Assembly (NCBI GenBank): GCA_964469165.1
Contig: CAYXXZ010000009.1
Span: 1-55,850 of the forward strand
Length of the DNA stretch: 55,850 nucleotides
Direction of reading: 5' to 3'
DNA from: CAYXXZ01 sp964469165
GTDB lineage: Bacteria; Pseudomonadota; Gammaproteobacteria; Pseudomonadales; Porticoccaceae
Below, piece after piece: positions 1 to 6,953 of the stretch. Both the position numbers and the translations under genes were made by a program. The notes below the pieces were generated by a model. It saw only the letters and a program-made list of their open reading frames with translations, ran no database searches and was not told where the DNA came from. Numbering within the stretch: position 1 is the first letter of the stretch; every line of letters starts with the position of its first letter.

Positions 1-23
1 GATCTACACGGGATGATGGAGAA

Positions 24-500
24 ATGAACAAAGTACCAATGACCAGTGAGGGCGCACAGGCCCTGCAGGTGGAACTCGACAAACTCAAGAAGGTCGAGCG
101 TCCCCGCGTCGTCCAGGCGATCGCCGAGGCGCGCGCTCACGGTGACCTGAAAGAGAACGCCGAGTATCATGCGGCGCGCGAGGAGCAGGGCTTTATCGAG
201 GGCCGCATCCAGGAAATCGAGGGCAAACTCGGCAACGCGCAGATCATCGACATCACCCGCATTCCCGAGGCCGACAAGGTAATCTTCGGCTGCACCGTGG
301 ATATCATCAATGTGGATAGCGACGAAGGGCAGCAGTACAAGATCGTCGGCGATGACGAGGCGGACATCAAACAGGGCAAGATTTCCTACCAGTCGCCCAT
401 TGCCCGCGCCCTGATCGGCAAGGAAGTGGGCGACGTCGTGCGAGTGGTGACCCCGGGCGGCGAGGTGGAGTACGAAATCGATCAGGTTCAGCACATCTGA
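24..500 (+). CDS. greA: Transcription elongation factor GreA
   Basis: 158 residues, the usual GreA length. GreA binds the secondary channel of RNA polymerase and stimulates cleavage of the 3' end of backtracked transcripts. The N-terminal two-thirds of the first 75 residues form the expected antiparallel coiled coil (LKENAEYHAAREEQGFIEGR holds the conserved acidic tip and basic patch), followed by the FKBP-like C-terminal domain with the conserved ISYQSPIARALIGKEVGD block. The start has a GGAG Shine-Dalgarno 5 nt upstream. Bases 2-16 read in one frame as a short tail ending in TGA; carB often precedes greA in this group, but 16 bases cannot prove it. The downstream gene follows after 43 bp on the same strand. 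Confidence 0.97.
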   Translation: MNKVPMTSEGAQALQVELDKLKKVERPRVVQAIAEARAHGDLKENAEYHAAREEQGFIEGRIQEIEGKLGNAQIIDITRIPEADKVIFGCTVDIINVDSDEGQQYKIVGDDEADIKQGKISYQSPIARALIGKEVGDVVRVVTPGGEVEYEIDQVQHI

Positions 501-543
501 CATCGCGCACGCCGTCCGCCATACCGACATGAGGTAAGACATC

Positions 544-957
544 GTGGATTTTTTTGTTTTCATCAGTGAACAGTGGCTCCTGACGAGCCTGCTTCTGATG
601 CTGATCTATGCGTTTGCCTTTCTCGAACGCATCAAGGGCGGCAAGCCGATCAGTGCCCGCGAAACCACCCAGCTCATCAATGCCGAGCAGGCGGTTCTGG
701 TGGATTTGCGCGAGGCCAAGGATTTTGGTGAAGGCCATATCGCCGGTGCCGTCAACATTCCCCTCGGCAAATTCGAGGCGCGGATCTCAGAGCTTGAAAA
801 ATACCGGGACAAGGTCATCATCCTTGCCGACAAGCTCGGCCACCAGGCGGGCGCCACGGGCAAGGCGCTGGCCAGGGGCGGCTATAATGTTCGCCGTCTC
901 CAGGGCGGTGTCGCCGAGTGGACAAATCAGAGCCTGCCTCTGGTAAAAAAGAAATAG
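544..957 (+). CDS. Membrane-anchored rhodanese-like protein (YibN type)
   Basis: 137 residues: one N-terminal transmembrane segment (about residues 8-28) followed by a rhodanese fold recognisable from the VLVDLREAKDFGEGHIAGA and GGVAEW motifs. The active-site loop reads LADKLGHQAG where an active sulfurtransferase has a catalytic Cys, so catalysis in the usual sense is unlikely. GTG start with a good GAGGT Shine-Dalgarno 8 nt upstream. Position just before secB matches the yibN-grxC-secB order of enterics, but grxC is absent here. The role is unknown; a scaffold or ligand-binding role is only inference. Confidence 0.85.
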   Translation: MDFFVFISEQWLLTSLLLMLIYAFAFLERIKGGKPISARETTQLINAEQAVLVDLREAKDFGEGHIAGAVNIPLGKFEARISELEKYRDKVIILADKLGHQAGATGKALARGGYNVRRLQGGVAEWTNQSLPLVKKK

Positions 958-1057
958 CAGGGCTTGAATTTACGGTTTGAGCCATCATGTTAGTCTTCAT
1001 GCCGGCCCGAGGATGGGCCGGTGAGAGATCTCATAAACGAAATGCCAGGAACCGACA

Positions 1058-1552
1058 ATGACAGAACAGAACACCCAGACCGGCGCGGACGCCGGCGCCA
1101 ATGCCAAGCCCGAGTTTGCCTTGCAGCGCATCTATCTCAAGGATCTCTCATTCGAGGCGCCACAGGGCCCCGAGGCGTTCAAGCGCCAGTGGAAGCCGCA
1201 GGTCAACCAGGATCTGCGCACCCAGATCAAGCGGCTGGAAGATGATCATTACGATGTCGTATTGCACATCACCGTGACGGTCAAGGAAGGCGACGAGGTC
1301 ATGTACCTTGTCGAAGTCCAGCAGGCGGGTATTTTCCTGTTGCGCGGTTTCGAAGGCCAGCAGTTGACCAGCGTGCTCAATACCCACTGCCCGCAGATCA
1401 TCTTTCCCTATCTGCGCGAAACCGTCGACAGCGTCGTCAACAAGGGTACCTTCCCGGCGTTGATGCTGCCGCCCATCAATTTTGAGGCACTGTTCCAGCA
1501 GGCGCTGGCACAGGCTCAGGCCCAGCAATCGGCTCCGGAAACGGTCAACTGA
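1058..1552 (+). CDS. secB: Protein-export chaperone SecB
   Basis: 164 residues. SecB is a cytosolic tetrameric chaperone that keeps preproteins unfolded and hands them to SecA. Family blocks visible: QRIYLKDLSFEAPQGPEAF near residue 27, VEVQQAGIFLLRGF, the ILNTHCP-like LNTHCPQIIFPYLRET, and the LPPINFEALFQQALAQ tail. The N-terminal 20 residues and the last 15 are the usual variable, polar ends. Start ATG has an AGGA 8 nt upstream. A GC hairpin (CCGGCCC at 1002-1008 paired with GGGCCGG at 1015-1021) sits in the 100-bp gap before the gene; it has no T-run, so it is not an obvious terminator. Confidence 0.96.
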   Translation: MTEQNTQTGADAGANAKPEFALQRIYLKDLSFEAPQGPEAFKRQWKPQVNQDLRTQIKRLEDDHYDVVLHITVTVKEGDEVMYLVEVQQAGIFLLRGFEGQQLTSVLNTHCPQIIFPYLRETVDSVVNKGTFPALMLPPINFEALFQQALAQAQAQQSAPETVN

Positions 1553-1561
1553 TGTGCCCTG

Positions 1562-1589
1562 GTAGGGGCAATTCATGAATTGCCCCTAC
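1562..1589. repeat. 28-bp palindromic GTAG repeat, copy 1
   Basis: Perfect palindrome beginning GTAG and ending CTAC with the core GGGGCAATTCATGAATTGCC. It lies between the convergent ends of secB and ntrC. Further copies occur at 6804-6831 (one mismatch at the end) and 14106-14133. The GTAG lead is the signature of REP sequences recognised by RAYT transposases. Confidence 0.85.
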
Positions 1590-1598
1590 AATTGACTC

Positions 1599-3047
1599 TC
1601 ACTCATCGCCATTGTCAGCGCCGGCGATATCCAGTTCCTTCAACTTCCTTGTCAGGGTGTTTCGCCCCCAGCCCAGCAGCTCGGCGGCTTCCTTCTTGCG
1701 TCCGCCCGTGTAGCTCAGTGCTTCCTCGATCATGATCCGCTCGAAGGCCGGCAGTGCCACGTCGAGGATTCTTTCCTTGCCGCTGGCCAGCTCCATTTTC
1801 ACCCAGTCGTGCAGATCGGTTTGCCAACTGGCGTGGCCGGAAACCGGCGTCGGTGGAGGTGGCGGGCTGCTTTCCTGCGGCGTATCCGCCAGCTCCGGCG
1901 GCAGGTCCGACAGCAATATCTCGCGGCCCGACGCCATTACCGTGAGCCAGCGGCAGGTGTTTTCCAGTTGCCGCACATTGCCGGGCCACGGCAGGTTGCA
2001 GAGATAGGCTTCCACTTCCGGCGACGCCACCTTGGCTTCCACGTCGAGATCCTTGGCGGATTGCTTGAGAAAGAACTGCACCAGCTTGGGGATGTCCTCC
2101 TTGCGGTCGCGCAGTCGTGGCAGGTGCACGCGAATCACGTTGAGGCGGTGAAACAGGTCTTCCCGGAAGCGGTGTTCCGCCACCAGGCTTTCGAGATTCT
2201 GGTGGGTGGCGGCGATGATGCGCACGTTGACCTTGACGGGGGTATGGCCACCGACCCGGTAGAACTCGCCGTCCGCCAGTACCCGCAACAGGCGGGTTTG
2301 GGCTTCGGCGGGCATGTCGCCGATTTCGTCGAGAAACAGGGTGCCGCCATCGGCCTGTTCGAAGCGCCCCGGACGGCGCTGTGCGGCACCGGTGAAGGCG
2401 CCCTTTTCATGCCCGAACAGTTCCGACTCGATCAGATCGCGGGGAATCGCCGCCATGTTGAGCGCAATGAAGGGGTGCTGCGCGCGCGGGCTATGGCGGT
2501 GCAGGGCGCGTGCCACCAGCTCCTTGCCGGTGCCGGACTCACCGTTGATCAACACGGTGATATTGGATTTGGACAGCCGCCCGATGGCGCGGAAGACTTC
2601 CTGCATGGCGGGCGCCTCGCCGATGATGTCGGCCCTGACCAGGGCGTCGTGCACTTCCGGCGGGTTTTTCTGCTCGCGAGAGAAAGTGACGGCGCGCCGG
2701 GTGACGGAAATCAGCTCATCGATATCGAAGGGCTTGGGCAGATACTCGAAGGCGCCGCCCTGGTAGGCGGATACCGCACTGTCGAGGTCGGAATGGGCGG
2801 TGGTGATGATCACCGGGATGTGCGGGCACTCGCCGTGGATGGTTCTCAGCAATTCCAGACCGTTGAGTCCCGGCATGCGGATGTCGCTGATGATTACCTC
2901 CGGCTGGTCGGCGCCGAGGTTGTCGAGCAGCGCTCCGGCGTCTTCGAAGCTGCGTACCTCGTACTCCTGTTTCGACAGGGCTTTTTCCATTACCCAGCGG
3001 ATTGAGCGATCGTCGTCGACGATCCAGATGGTGGCGGTATCTGTCAT
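1599..3047 (-). CDS. ntrC: Nitrogen regulation response regulator NtrC (NRI)
   Basis: 482 residues. Sigma-54 activator phosphorylated by NtrB under nitrogen limitation. Domains in order: receiver (acidic pocket D11-D12, phospho-acceptor D55 in ISDIRMPG, conserved T in ITTAHSD, K in LPKPF); AAA+ domain from about residue 140 with Walker A GESGTGKE, the sigma-54-contacting GAFTGA loop and Walker B GGTLFLDEIGDMP; a C-terminal Fis-type helix-turn-helix (residues about 440-475, GGRKKEAAELLGWGRNTLTR). It starts 7 bp after the end of ntrB and is surely co-transcribed with it. Predicted target sites lie upstream of glnA and of ntrB in this window. Confidence 0.97.
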   Translation of the reverse strand: MTDTATIWIVDDDRSIRWVMEKALSKQEYEVRSFEDAGALLDNLGADQPEVIISDIRMPGLNGLELLRTIHGECPHIPVIITTAHSDLDSAVSAYQGGAFEYLPKPFDIDELISVTRRAVTFSREQKNPPEVHDALVRADIIGEAPAMQEVFRAIGRLSKSNITVLINGESGTGKELVARALHRHSPRAQHPFIALNMAAIPRDLIESELFGHEKGAFTGAAQRRPGRFEQADGGTLFLDEIGDMPAEAQTRLLRVLADGEFYRVGGHTPVKVNVRIIAATHQNLESLVAEHRFREDLFHRLNVIRVHLPRLRDRKEDIPKLVQFFLKQSAKDLDVEAKVASPEVEAYLCNLPWPGNVRQLENTCRWLTVMASGREILLSDLPPELADTPQESSPPPPPTPVSGHASWQTDLHDWVKMELASGKERILDVALPAFERIMIEEALSYTGGRKKEAAELLGWGRNTLTRKLKELDIAGADNGDE

Positions 3048-3054
3048 GGCAACA

Positions 3055-4170
3055 TCATTCGCTGTCGGGTTCGATGGGAAGGTAGATGGAGAACTGGGTG
3101 TGGCCGCGGCGGCTGTCGCATTCGATCAAGCCGTGATGGAGATTGATGGCGGACTGGGCGATGGACAGGCCCAGGCCGGTGCCCTCGGCGCGGCCGCTGA
3201 TCATCGGGTAGAAAATCCGCTCCGCGATGTCGGGTGAAATGCCGGGGCCGTTGTCGATCACGTCGAGGCGGCACACCACGCGGTGATAGTTCTTGCCGAT
3301 GGTGACGTGGCGCTGGATGCGGGTGCGCAGGCGAATCGCGCCGCCCTTGCCGAGCATGCCGGCGCCGTTGAGCGATTGCATGGCATTGCGCACCACGTTG
3401 AGCACGGCCTGAATCAGCTGCTCGCGGTCGCCGAGGATTTCCGGGATGCTGGGGTCGTAATCGCGGATGACGTGCAATTCTCCCTGGGTTTCCGCCTTGA
3501 CCAGCGCGGCGACCTTTTCGGTGACGACATGAATGTTGACGGGCACCATGCGGCCGGGCTTGTTGGGGCCCAGCATGCGGTCCACGAGCTTGCTCAGGCG
3601 CTCCACTTCGGAGGTGATGATGTCGGTGTATTCGCGCAGCTCCGGGTCGTTGCCCTCCAGCTCCGACGCCAGCAACTGGGCGGCTCCGCGGATGCCGCCC
3701 AGGGGATTCTTGATTTCGTGGGCGAGATTGCGAATCAGGTTCTTCGAGGTCTTGTGAGCCGACAGCATGGCTTCTTCCTTGTTGATGCGCATGATGCGGT
3801 CCATGCCCTGCAGCTCGAGGATCAACATTTTTTCACCGCCCAGCTGTATGGGTGTCACCGTGTAATCGACGACGATCTGGTTGTGGTCGGGGAGAAAGAT
3901 GGTCACCTTGCGCTCGGTGAACGGACGGCCACTGCTCATGGCCTTGCGCAGGGCGCCCAGATGCATGTCGGAGCCGGCAAAAAACGCTTCCGCCGACGAG
4001 CCGCAGATGCGGTTGGCGCTCACGGTCAGCAGGTTTTCGGCCGAGGCGTTGAGGTAGGTGACAGTCAGATTGCTGTCGAGCAGGAGCACGGACGTGCTCA
4101 GGTTCTCGAGCAAATGCAGACCCAGTGGCGGGCTGACTAGCGTCTCGGTATCCAAAATGACCTTTTCCAT
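3055..4170 (-). CDS. ntrB: Nitrogen regulation sensor histidine kinase NtrB (NRII)
   Basis: 371 residues, a soluble bifunctional kinase/phosphatase of NtrC controlled by PII. An N-terminal PAS domain (about residues 15-125) is followed by the HisKA H-box with the phospho-acceptor H151 in RNLAHEIKNPLGGIRGAAQ, and by an HATPase_c domain with N-box (VLNVVRNAMQSL), G1 (DNGPGI) and G2 (GRAEGTGLGLSIAQ). No membrane segments or signal peptide. ntrC follows directly. The 180-bp gap upstream holds an NtrC-type operator at 4329-4345, so a secondary, NtrC-controlled promoter for ntrBC in addition to read-through from glnA is likely. Confidence 0.97.
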   Translation of the reverse strand: MEKVILDTETLVSPPLGLHLLENLSTSVLLLDSNLTVTYLNASAENLLTVSANRICGSSAEAFFAGSDMHLGALRKAMSSGRPFTERKVTIFLPDHNQIVVDYTVTPIQLGGEKMLILELQGMDRIMRINKEEAMLSAHKTSKNLIRNLAHEIKNPLGGIRGAAQLLASELEGNDPELREYTDIITSEVERLSKLVDRMLGPNKPGRMVPVNIHVVTEKVAALVKAETQGELHVIRDYDPSIPEILGDREQLIQAVLNVVRNAMQSLNGAGMLGKGGAIRLRTRIQRHVTIGKNYHRVVCRLDVIDNGPGISPDIAERIFYPMISGRAEGTGLGLSIAQSAINLHHGLIECDSRRGHTQFSIYLPIEPDSE

Positions 4171-4328
4171 ACTTGCGTTGGCGGTGCAGCGTTCATGAGC
4201 GGGTGCTCTTGCCTGTGTGTGCGACGTTCACGCTGGTTGAAGCAAATATCAGGCCAGTGGAGCATGTCACCCACGCGGGGCGTATGGTGCGTGATATAGG
4301 CTGGAGTGTAGAGAATGGGCGCGGGTAT

Positions 4329-4345
4329 TGCACCATCTTGGTGCT
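4329..4345 (-). promoter_or_regulatory. Predicted NtrC-binding site upstream of ntrB
   Basis: TGCACCATCTTGGTGCT matches the NtrC dyad (TGCAC-N7-GTGCA) at all but the last base. It lies just past the stop codon of the DUF4124 gene and about 160 bp before the ntrB start. In Escherichia coli a comparable site overlaps the minor glnL promoter and mediates autorepression; the same role here is inference. No convincing sigma-54 element was found beside it. Confidence 0.7.
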
Positions 4346-4349
4346 TCGC

Positions 4350-4889
4350 TCAGGGATTGAAACGCACCGAACCCCGTTTCACGTGAATGGTGACGGCGGC
4401 GCTCTCGCGGAGCAGATGGCCATCCCGGTCGAGTATCTGTGCCCGGAGCTGGTGCGATCCCCGGTTGAGTTCATCGATGACCAGGCTGGTGCCCGATATG
4501 GGTGCACCCACCGCCTGCTCGTTCAGCAGGAAGCGCACGCGATGACCCGCCTGGAGGGTGGGTGTCGTGCTGACCTGGACGACGACGTTCAACTGCCCGG
4601 GCGGAATGGTGCTGTCGTCGGCGGGCTGCACGATTTCCACATTGCGATAGACGATCTCTTCCGCTTCCCGTTCACTGGCGGATGGCGGCTGCGGGGCGGG
4701 GGTATGCTGCTGGGTATTGACGGGCGGCAGGTCGAGACTGATGGCGTCGCCCTGGCCCGCGGTGGGCGGGGTGTCCGTGTAGGTGACCTTGCCGGTCCTG
4801 GGATCGACTATCTTGTAGATTTCGCCGGCGCCACAGGGCATTGCCAGAAGCAGGGCGATGGCGATTGTGCGTATGACGGAGGTTTTCAT
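4350..4889 (-). CDS. Exported DUF4124-domain protein
   Basis: 179 residues with a signal peptide (MKTSVIRTIAIALLLAMPCGAG, cleavage near residue 22) directly followed by a DUF4124 module: EIYKIVDPRTGKVTYTDTPP, with the typical short beta-hairpin and proline ending. The remainder is a Pro/Gln linker and a beta-rich domain (about residues 80-175) that looks Ig-like. The ATG at 4889 is chosen because it starts the signal peptide; an upstream in-frame start at 4970 would fall in the glnA terminator. It sits between glnA and ntrB on the same strand, an arrangement I believe is common in non-enteric gammaproteobacteria. Function unknown; presumably periplasmic. Confidence 0.85.
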   Translation of the reverse strand: MKTSVIRTIAIALLLAMPCGAGEIYKIVDPRTGKVTYTDTPPTAGQGDAISLDLPPVNTQQHTPAPQPPSASEREAEEIVYRNVEIVQPADDSTIPPGQLNVVVQVSTTPTLQAGHRVRFLLNEQAVGAPISGTSLVIDELNRGSHQLRAQILDRDGHLLRESAAVTIHVKRGSVRFNP

Positions 4890-4963
4890 GGCTGGCGTCA
4901 CCGGGCTCTGAGGCGAGCTTAGCGCGTTGCTCGCAAAATAAGAAGCCTGGAAACAAGTCGCTG

Positions 4964-4994
4964 CAAACAAAAGGCCCGCCGTGGCGGCGGGCCC
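4964..4994 (-). terminator. Rho-independent terminator of glnA
   Basis: On the minus strand a GC stem (GGCCCGCC paired with GGCGGGCC, loop GCCAC) is followed by TTTTGTTT. It begins about 20 bp after the glnA stop codon. It should limit, but perhaps not abolish, read-through into the DUF4124-ntrBC genes. Confidence 0.8.
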
Positions 4995-5014
4995 TGTGCG
5001 TCGGCAGATGGAGA

Positions 5015-6421
5015 TCAGACGCTGTAGTAGAGGTCGAACTCCACCGGGTGGGTGGTGTGTTCCACGCGGTAGACTTCCTGCATCTTCAGCTCGATGTAGG
5101 CGTCGATCATGTCGTCGGTGAACACGTTGCCGCGGGTCAGGAATTCGCGATCCTGGTCGAGATTCGCGAGGGCTTCGCGCAGGCTGCCGGCAACTTGCGG
5201 GATGGCCTTGGCTTCTTCCGCGGGCAGATCGTAGAGATCCTTGTCGGCGGCATCGCCGGGATGGATCTTGTTCTGTACGCCGTCGAGTCCCGCCATCAGC
5301 AGCGCCGCGAACGACAGGTAGGGGTTGCCGATGGGGTCGGGGAAACGCGCTTCGATGCGCTTGCCCTTGGGAGACGCGACATAGGGAATGCGGATGGAGG
5401 CCGAGCGGTTGCGGGCGGAATAAGCCAGCATCACCGGCGCCTCGAAGCCGGGGATCAGGCGCTTGTAGGAGTTGGTGCCCGGGTTGGTGAACGCGTTCAG
5501 GGCCTTGGCGTGCTTGATGATGCCGCCGATGTAGTAGAGGGCGGTCTCGGACAGGCCGGCGTAGCCGTCGCCCGCAAACTGGTTGACGCCGTCTTTCCAG
5601 TAGGACTGGTGGACGTGCATGCCGGAACCGTTGTCGCCGACGATCGGCTTGGGCATGAAGGTGGCGGTTTTGCCGTAGGCGTGGGCGACGTTGTGCACAC
5701 AGTACTTGAGGATCTGCACTTCGTCGGCCTTCTTCACCAGGGTGTTGAACTTGACGCCGATTTCACATTGACCGGCGGTGGCCACTTCATGGTGATGCAC
5801 TTCCACATCGAGGCCCATTTCGGTCATGGCGTCACACATGGCGGCGCGCAGGTCGTGCAGGGAGTCGATGGGTGGCACGGGGAAGTAGCCGCCCTTGACG
5901 CGGGGGCGGTGACCCAGGTTGCCGTCGGCAAAATCCTGTCCCGATGACCAGGCGGCCTCTTCGGACGAAATCTTGACGAAGCTGCCGCTCATGTCGGCGC
6001 CCCACTTGATGTCATCGAACACGAAAAATTCGGGCTCGGGACCGAAGAACGCGGTGTCGCCGAGGCCGGTGGATTTCAGGTACTCTTCGGCGCGCTTGGC
6101 GACGGAGCGCGGATCGCGCTCGTAGCCGACCATGGTGTTGGGCTCGAGAATATCGCAGCGCAGAATGACGGTGGGGGCGTCCGAAAAGGGATCCATTACC
6201 GCGGTGGCGTCATCGGGCATCAACACCATGTCCGATTCGTTGATGCCTTTCCAGCCCGCGATGGATGAGCCGTCGAACATGTGTCCGGTTTCGAAGAAGT
6301 CTTCGTCCACATACTTGGCGGGAACGGTAACGTGTTGCTCTTTGCCTTTGGTATCGGTGAAGCGCAAATCCACCCAGCGGGCTTCGCTTTCTTTGATGAG
6401 GCTCAGGGTTTTTTCGGACAT
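5015..6421 (-). CDS. glnA: Glutamine synthetase, type I (GSI-beta)
   Basis: 468 residues. ATP-dependent amidation of glutamate; dodecameric cytosolic enzyme and main route of ammonium assimilation. The start at 6421 (MSEKTLSLIKESEARWVDLRF) has a GGAG 6 nt upstream and gives the family length. An open extension up to 6736 runs through the promoter and is not coding. Visible motifs: DGSSIAGWKGINESDM, GPEPEFFVFDD, the KPIVGDNGSGMHVHQS ATP-binding block and NRSASIRIP. The adenylylation site Tyr397 is present in DLYDLP, so regulation by GlnE adenylylation is expected. Transcription from a sigma-54/NtrC promoter upstream is well supported by sequence. Confidence 0.98.
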   Translation of the reverse strand: MSEKTLSLIKESEARWVDLRFTDTKGKEQHVTVPAKYVDEDFFETGHMFDGSSIAGWKGINESDMVLMPDDATAVMDPFSDAPTVILRCDILEPNTMVGYERDPRSVAKRAEEYLKSTGLGDTAFFGPEPEFFVFDDIKWGADMSGSFVKISSEEAAWSSGQDFADGNLGHRPRVKGGYFPVPPIDSLHDLRAAMCDAMTEMGLDVEVHHHEVATAGQCEIGVKFNTLVKKADEVQILKYCVHNVAHAYGKTATFMPKPIVGDNGSGMHVHQSYWKDGVNQFAGDGYAGLSETALYYIGGIIKHAKALNAFTNPGTNSYKRLIPGFEAPVMLAYSARNRSASIRIPYVASPKGKRIEARFPDPIGNPYLSFAALLMAGLDGVQNKIHPGDAADKDLYDLPAEEAKAIPQVAGSLREALANLDQDREFLTRGNVFTDDMIDAYIELKMQEVYRVEHTTHPVEFDLYYSV

Positions 6422-6504
6422 TGAATTTCTCCAAAAAGGATCCGGTTGTGAGGTTGGCCTTACCTTATCTGCCATCGGGAGATAAGAGGTTCCCAATGAG
6501 CAAG

Positions 6505-6519
6505 GCAAATAATATGCCA
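6505..6519 (-). promoter_or_regulatory. Sigma-54 promoter of glnA
   Basis: Minus-strand TGGCATATTATTTGC matches the -24/-12 consensus TGGCAY-N5-TTGC exactly, with the invariant GG and GC separated correctly. It lies 84 bp upstream of the glnA start and about 70 bp from the nearest NtrC dyad. Expected start site near 6493. Confidence 0.85.
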
Positions 6520-6580
6520 TCGCTGAGTGGGGAAAATGCGCCATAAATGGGTCACTCGGGCGACCGAGGCGGGGAAGGTG

Positions 6581-6597
6581 TGCACGATATTGGTGCA
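6581..6597 (-). promoter_or_regulatory. NtrC-binding site 1 upstream of glnA
   Basis: TGCACGATATTGGTGCA, a full match to the TGCAC-N7-GTGCA dyad. Its centre is about 96 bp upstream of the predicted glnA start site, the usual enhancer distance. Confidence 0.85.
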
Positions 6598-6611
6598 TGA
6601 CCCCTTGCGGG

Positions 6612-6628
6612 TGATCCGTTTTGGTGCC
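6612..6628 (-). promoter_or_regulatory. NtrC-binding site 2 (weaker) upstream of glnA
   Basis: TGATCCGTTTTGGTGCC keeps one good half-site (TGGTGC). It begins 31 bp from the start of site 1, i.e. three helical turns, the spacing expected for cooperative NtrC binding. Confidence 0.5.
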
Positions 6629-6803
6629 GCCCGTTCGGTGGCGGCTTATTGTGCCTGATGGCAGTGGTTTCGTATAGATAGTTGGTGGGAGCAGGGTGGT
6701 CAGCGTGCGCTGGTCTGGGTAAGACACATGGGCCAAAAATTTGGGCTCCGGGCTTGTAGGTCTATTATCTTCAATATGCCGAATCCCGCTTTTTCCAGCA
6801 TGT

Positions 6804-6831
6804 GTAGGGGCAATTCATGAATTGCCCCTCC
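6804..6831. repeat. 28-bp palindromic GTAG repeat, copy 2
   Basis: Same palindrome as at 1562-1589, with one mismatch in the closing CTAC. It lies in the 532-bp gap between divergent glnA and thiI. Besides this and the regulatory sites listed, nothing else is recognisable in that gap. Confidence 0.8.
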
Positions 6832-6918
6832 GGTAGGTAGAGGGAAATCAAGCACTGCTTATGCAATCGGTGTCGACGACCGCGGCGAGACAGAATCCGA
6901 GATCGGGGCGTCGCGGTA

Positions 6919-6924
6919 TATAAT
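6919..6924 (+). promoter_or_regulatory. Possible -10 element of thiI
   Basis: Perfect TATAAT 29 bp before the thiI ATG. No good -35 hexamer lies 16-19 bp upstream, so the assignment is tentative. Confidence 0.4.
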
Positions 6925-6953
6925 GGCAGGCCCACTGCTTTCATCAGATTTCC

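Noticed and set aside
1..23. 3' end of carB
   Set aside because: A short frame ending in TGA is present at 2-16, but sixteen bases are too few to identify it.
6422..6736. N-terminal extension of glutamine synthetase (105 extra residues)
   Set aside because: This stretch holds the sigma-54 promoter and NtrC sites, and homologues begin at 6421.
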